Assembly (NCBI GenBank): GCA_029287275.1
Contig: JARFRL010000237.1
Coordinates: 1-9,385 of the forward strand
Direction: 5' to 3'
Source of the DNA: Pontiella desulfatans
Lineage (GTDB): Bacteria > Verrucomicrobiota > Kiritimatiellia > Kiritimatiellales > Pontiellaceae
DNA length: 9,385 nt
In this document: positions 7,252 through 9,385 of the stretch, in pieces
Numbering within the stretch: position 1 is the first letter of the stretch
Layout: every line of letters starts with the position of its first letter
Notes under the pieces: model-generated
Told to the model about the DNA's origin: nothing
Database searches by the model: none
What the model saw: the letters and a program-made list of their open reading frames with translations, nothing else
Made by a program: the position numbers and the translations under genes

Positions 7252-7734
7252 CTACTTGCCTTCGAATTGGTCGATGATTTTGAGCATCTGCTTGGTGCTG
7301 ACGTCGCCGAACACCTCGCCGTTGACGGTCAGTACCGGGGCCAGACCGCAGCAACCGATGCAGCGAACCGCTTCCACGGAGAACTCGCCGTCTTCCGTGA
7401 CGGTGTTGAGCCCGACGCCGAGCGCGCGCTCGCACTCGTCGATCAAATCCTGTCCACCCTTAAGGTAGCAGGCGGTGCCCATGCAAACCGCGATCTGGTT
7501 CTTGCCGGGCTTCGTCAGCTTGAAGAAGTGGTAGAACGTGATCACGCCGTAGATTTTAGCGACCGGAACATCCAACGCGGCGGCGACTTCGAACGCGGCT
7601 TGGCGGGGAATGTATCCGAATTCCTCCTGCACGCGGTGCAGGACCATGATCAGGTTGCCCGGCTTGTCGATCCACTTCGCGATGAAAGCGTCAATTTCCG
7701 GTGTCAGCATCTTTTCTTCAGTAGTCGCGGTCAT
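7252..7734 (-). CDS. hydC: NuoE-like 2Fe-2S subunit of the bifurcating hydrogenase (HydC/HndA), 160 aa
   Basis: Small electron-transfer subunit that pairs with HydB. The N-terminal half is the helical NuoE bundle, with VLHRVQEEFGYIPRQAA at 31-47 and YGVITFYHFF at 62-71. The C-terminal half is a thioredoxin-like domain binding one 2Fe-2S cluster through C84, C89 (CMGTAC), C125 and C129 (CIGCCG); C128 is an extra cysteine. The length matches NuoE/HydC proteins. The ATG at 7734 is chosen because a strong GGAGG (7743-7747) lies 8 nt upstream. An in-frame TTG at 7749 would overlap that site and is unlikely to be the start. It is the first gene of the operon, which transcribes away from rex. Confidence 0.93.
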   Translation of the reverse strand: MTATTEEKMLTPEIDAFIAKWIDKPGNLIMVLHRVQEEFGYIPRQAAFEVAAALDVPVAKIYGVITFYHFFKLTKPGKNQIAVCMGTACYLKGGQDLIDECERALGVGLNTVTEDGEFSVEAVRCIGCCGLAPVLTVNGEVFGDVSTKQMLKIIDQFEGK

Positions 7735-7740
7735 ATGTTT

Positions 7741-7880
7741 ATCCTCCAAATAGGATGGCCTTTCATTGTTTAAGGGACAACCTTCCCCTGGCTAGTCCCT
7801 GCTAAGGAACCCGGATCGTACCCCATGGCTCCCGACGGGGCGCGGAAAAACTACCTCCAACAAGCACCGCCGTTTTTCTG
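7741..7880 (-). promoter_or_regulatory. Inverted-repeat-rich 5' leader of the hydrogenase operon, with an SD-covering hairpin
   Basis: Reading toward hydC there are four possible hairpins in 140 nt. One pairs 7845-7851 with 7872-7878 (GAAAAAC/GTTTTTC). One pairs 7817-7824 with 7837-7844 (seven of eight pairs). One pairs 7773-7778 with 7795-7800 (AGGGAC/GTCCCT). The last pairs 7741-7745 with 7752-7756 (ATCCT/AGGAT). The last hairpin holds most of the hydC GGAGG in its 3' arm and loop, so it could limit ribosome access. I compared it by eye with common riboswitch classes and matched none. That it is transcribed, and that it regulates, is inference. Confidence 0.4.
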
Positions 7881-8036
7881 TAAAGGTCTCGAGGAATATA
7901 GAGATGACGGATGCGGGTAAATAAAAAAAACACGAATGGCGTTGTTTATACACGATGTAGGTAATATTAATGACAATATACGATCATGTAATTGATTTAT
8001 AAGTCACAGATGTAACAATAAAATTGGTTTTATGTC
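7881..8036. promoter_or_regulatory. AT-rich divergent promoter region between the hydrogenase operon and rex
   Basis: The part from about 7915 to 8036 is clearly more AT-rich than the surrounding genes and probably contains the promoters for both directions. On the plus strand, TTGTTT (7942-7947) and TATTAA (7965-7970) are 17 nt apart and could be a rex promoter. On the minus strand, TTGTCA (7971-7976) and TATAAA are both present, but 20 nt apart, so that pair is weak. No gene is seen here. Confidence 0.45.
7992..8009. promoter_or_regulatory. Candidate Rex operator (degenerate)
   Basis: TTGATTTATAAGTCACAG has the 18-nt length and end bases of the usual Rex site TTGTGA-N6-TCACAA. It keeps TTG on the left and TCACA on the right, and reads TGTGA on the minus strand. 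The left half is a poor match. A second partial match is at 7959-7976 (AGGTAATATTAATGACAA). The argument is mainly positional: rex is often autoregulated, and this is its upstream region. The site could be chance in AT-rich DNA. Confidence 0.22.
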
Positions 8037-8678
8037 ATGAATTCGAATCAAGAAGTGATCCGCCGATTGTCGAAATATCGCAACGTCATGCGCAAGATGA
8101 AGGCGTTGGGGTTGGTGAAGGTTTTTTCCGACAACCTCGCGGACGCGGTCGGCGTCTCTCCTTCGTTGGTGCGCAAGGACTTCTCGATGTTCAACCTAAC
8201 CGGCAACAAGCGCGGGGGCTACCGCATCGACGATCTGGTCGCGAAGCTCAACGTGCTGCTCGGGAAGGATAAAAAGCAGAAAATCATCATCATCGGATGC
8301 GGCAAGCTGGGGCAGGCGCTCATGAACCACAACGGCTTTCCGCGGGTCGGCATCCGCGTGGTCGCGGTGTTCGACTCCGATCCGGAGGTGCTCGATCCCG
8401 AAGCGCCGATCCCGATTCTGCACGTGAAAAAGATCCGCGAGTTCATCGACGAGAATCAAATCAAAGTCGCCGCGCTCACGGTTCCCGAGCCCGCCGCCCA
8501 GGGGATGATCGACACGCTGAAGAAAACCTGCGTCAAGGGCGTCATCAACTTCGCGCCCGTCTCGCTTAAAAGTTCGGAGGACTTCCTCGTCCACAACATG
8601 AACATCGAGCAGGAAATCGAAAACATCTTCTACAACATTCACTTCGCCGAAACCAAAACGCCCGTCCAAAAGGCGTGA
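8037..8678 (+). CDS. rex: Redox-sensing transcriptional repressor Rex, 213 aa
   Basis: Rex family repressors bind DNA when NAD+ is high and release it when NADH rises. Residues 1 to about 77 are the winged-helix domain, with the recognition segment GVSPSLVRKDFSMF at 39-52 and a wing containing NKRGGYRI at 57-64. Residues 82 to about 200 are the Rossmann NAD(H) domain. It contains IIIIGCGKLGQAL at 83-95 (family usual GAGNLG), the acidic end of the second strand at FDSDP (112-116), LTVPEPAAQ at 147-155, and GVINFAPVSL at 168-177. The C-terminal helix IEQEIENIFYNI is the dimer-swapped type. Length is normal. No clear Shine-Dalgarno precedes the ATG, so translation may be weak or leaderless. It is divergent from the bifurcating hydrogenase operon, which suggests control of that operon and of itself. 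A 98-nt gap to the next gene leaves co-transcription open. Confidence 0.95.
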   Translation: MNSNQEVIRRLSKYRNVMRKMKALGLVKVFSDNLADAVGVSPSLVRKDFSMFNLTGNKRGGYRIDDLVAKLNVLLGKDKKQKIIIIGCGKLGQALMNHNGFPRVGIRVVAVFDSDPEVLDPEAPIPILHVKKIREFIDENQIKVAALTVPEPAAQGMIDTLKKTCVKGVINFAPVSLKSSEDFLVHNMNIEQEIENIFYNIHFAETKTPVQKA

Positions 8679-8717
8679 CGCGCGAGACCCGTCTTTGAAT
8701 TGCCTTGAACAACCGGG

Positions 8718-8737
8718 GCGGATTTCCAATTATCCGC
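8718..8737 (+). repeat. Short hairpin in the gap after rex
   Basis: GCGGAT (8718-8723) and ATCCGC (8732-8737) form a perfect 6-bp stem with an 8-nt loop, in the 98-nt gap between rex and the next gene. It is followed by TGTTTC, not a real T-run, so it is at best a weak terminator or an mRNA processing or stability element. Confidence 0.35.
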
Positions 8738-8776
8738 TGTTTCGCGAGATTACCCACATCGAAAAAGGAGAACTCC

Positions 8777-9124
8777 ATGCTGTCTGGCGGGGGCGTCATA
8801 AAAACATCAATGAGCAAACGCGGCTTCAAACACCGCCGCACGGAAGATCAATTGACGATTCGCGGCGAATACGCCCGCAATCTGCAATACGTCTATTCCA
8901 GAGAGTATCAAACCCAGAGCGGCATGGTGGTCGATCTCGTCTATTTCTGCGCGGACCTGCTCGCCGAGAAGTTGGTGATGGGGCTGTACCGCGAGAACCC
9001 GACCATTGAAAACGGCGTGTACATCAACGCCTCGCGCTCGCTCGATTTGAAAGCGTTCGACCAGGAGAACATCGAGAAGGAACTCGACAAGCTGATTCCA
9101 CGCGTGAAAGACGGATTTAAATAA
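8777..9124 (+). CDS. Hypothetical protein, 115 aa, between rex and dapL
   Basis: I do not recognise this protein. The ATG at 8777 is chosen because AAGGAG (8765-8770) lies 6 nt upstream. The frame is open further upstream (an ATG at 8705), but that codon lacks a ribosome binding site. A second in-frame ATG at 8810 also lacks one. The first 22 residues are basic (SKRGFKHRR). The middle (about 45-70, SGMVVDLVYFCADLLAEKLVMGL) looks like an amphipathic helix with one cysteine. The C-terminus (about 90-115) is charged and helical. There is no signal peptide or clear membrane segment, so it is probably a small cytoplasmic protein. Its stop codon overlaps the dapL ribosome binding site (TAAGGAG), with 13 nt between the genes, so it is very likely co-transcribed with dapL. 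A link to diaminopimelate synthesis is possible only by association. Confidence 0.8.
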   Translation: MLSGGGVIKTSMSKRGFKHRRTEDQLTIRGEYARNLQYVYSREYQTQSGMVVDLVYFCADLLAEKLVMGLYRENPTIENGVYINASRSLDLKAFDQENIEKELDKLIPRVKDGFK

Positions 9125-9137
9125 GGAGCATTAACTG

Positions 9138-9385
9138 ATGAATCATGAAGCACTGTTCGCCGATCGCATCGGCGGAACCCAATTCGGCAAATCGACCGAA
9201 ATCTACAAGTTCGAAAAGATCAAGCGCGCCAAAGCCAAGGCCCGCGCCACCCATCCGGATCTCGAGATTCTCGACTTCGGCGTGGGCGAGCCCGACCAGA
9301 TGGCGCCGGCCCCGATCCGCGAGGCCCTCAAGATCGAGGCCGACAAACCCGAAAACCGCGGCTACGCCGACAACGGCGGCCCGGA
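9138..9385 (+). CDS. dapL: LL-diaminopimelate aminotransferase (DapL), N-terminal part, runs off the right edge
   Basis: The visible 82 residues contain LFADRIGGTQFGK at about 6-18, IYKFEKIKRAKAKA at 22-35, LDFGVGEPDQMAP at about 44-56, and KPENRGYADNGG near the end. These are characteristic of the DapL class of PLP-dependent aminotransferases. DapL converts tetrahydrodipicolinate directly to LL-2,6-diaminopimelate using glutamate, bypassing the succinyl or acetyl steps, and so feeds lysine and peptidoglycan synthesis. The PLP lysine is beyond the window. The start is supported by AAGGAG (9123-9128), 9 nt upstream and overlapping the previous stop codon. DapL occurs in plants, Chlamydiae, other PVC bacteria, spirochaetes and some anaerobes, and helps place the organism. 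Confidence 0.9.
   Translation, partial: MNHEALFADRIGGTQFGKSTEIYKFEKIKRAKAKARATHPDLEILDFGVGEPDQMAPAPIREALKIEADKPENRGYADNGGP

Noticed and set aside
7762..7780. TTGTTTAAGGGACAA at the hydC side of the gap as a Rex operator
   Set aside because: The TTGT/ACAA ends look right, but the spacing is 7 nt instead of about 10, and the ACAA half overlaps the AGGGAC/GTCCCT hairpin. The leader structure explains it at least as well.
7741..7880. Leader as a known riboswitch or a 6S, SRP or tmRNA gene
   Set aside because: I looked for hallmark sequences of TPP, cobalamin, FMN, SAM, THF, glycine, c-di-GMP, fluoride and NiCo riboswitches, and for SRP, RNase P and 6S cores, on both strands and found none. This is by eye only.
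7845..7880. GAAAAAC/GTTTTTC inverted repeat as a plus-strand intrinsic terminator
   Set aside because: The stem is mostly A-T with a 20-nt loop, there is no GC-rich stem before the T-run, and no plus-strand gene lies upstream.
7992..8009. FNR-type site (TTGAT-N4-ATCAA)
   Set aside because: Only the left half TTGAT matches; the right half at the correct spacing does not.

Overview
The window looks like ordinary chromosome from an anaerobic, fermentative, diderm bacterium. An outer-membrane secretin implies two membranes. An electron-bifurcating [FeFe] hydrogenase with the redox sensor Rex implies anaerobic NADH/ferredoxin metabolism. A dapL-type diaminopimelate aminotransferase and a Mur ligase imply peptidoglycan containing diaminopimelate. 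This set fits the PVC side of the tree (Kiritimatiellota, Lentisphaerota or Verrucomicrobiota) or similar anaerobic phyla. That placement is inference from gene content and sequence style, not proof. I see no insertion sequence, CRISPR array, tRNA or rRNA.

Layout. Positions 1-216 (minus) hold the start of a MurC-like Mur ligase that runs off the left edge. Positions 209-2611 (minus) encode a GspD-type secretin whose end overlaps the Mur ligase start by 8 nt. A strong intrinsic terminator at about 2688-2718 separates these two from the operon upstream. Positions 7734 down to 2738 (minus) are a tight five-gene operon: NuoE-like hydC, a small GHKL-type ATPase, hndB-like 2Fe-2S protein, NuoF-like hydB, and the catalytic [FeFe] hydrogenase hydA. 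Gaps are 3, 16, 12 and 13 nt. Positions 7735-8036 are a divergent intergenic region. Its hydC-proximal part (about 7741-7880) is rich in inverted repeats and one hairpin covers the hydC ribosome binding site. Its rex-proximal part (about 7915-8036) is AT-rich and probably holds the promoters. Rex is at 8037-8678 (plus), an unrecognised 115-aa protein at 8777-9124, and the first 82 codons of dapL from 9138 to the right edge.

How it works together. HydABC probably couples oxidation of NADH and reduced ferredoxin to H2 release, or the reverse. Rex, which senses NADH/NAD+ in characterised relatives, sits divergently from the operon and is the obvious candidate regulator. The GHKL ATPase inside the operon and the structured leader in front of it are the least explained parts. 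The secretin/Mur ligase pair and the dapL pair are envelope-related genes on either side of the energy-metabolism block.
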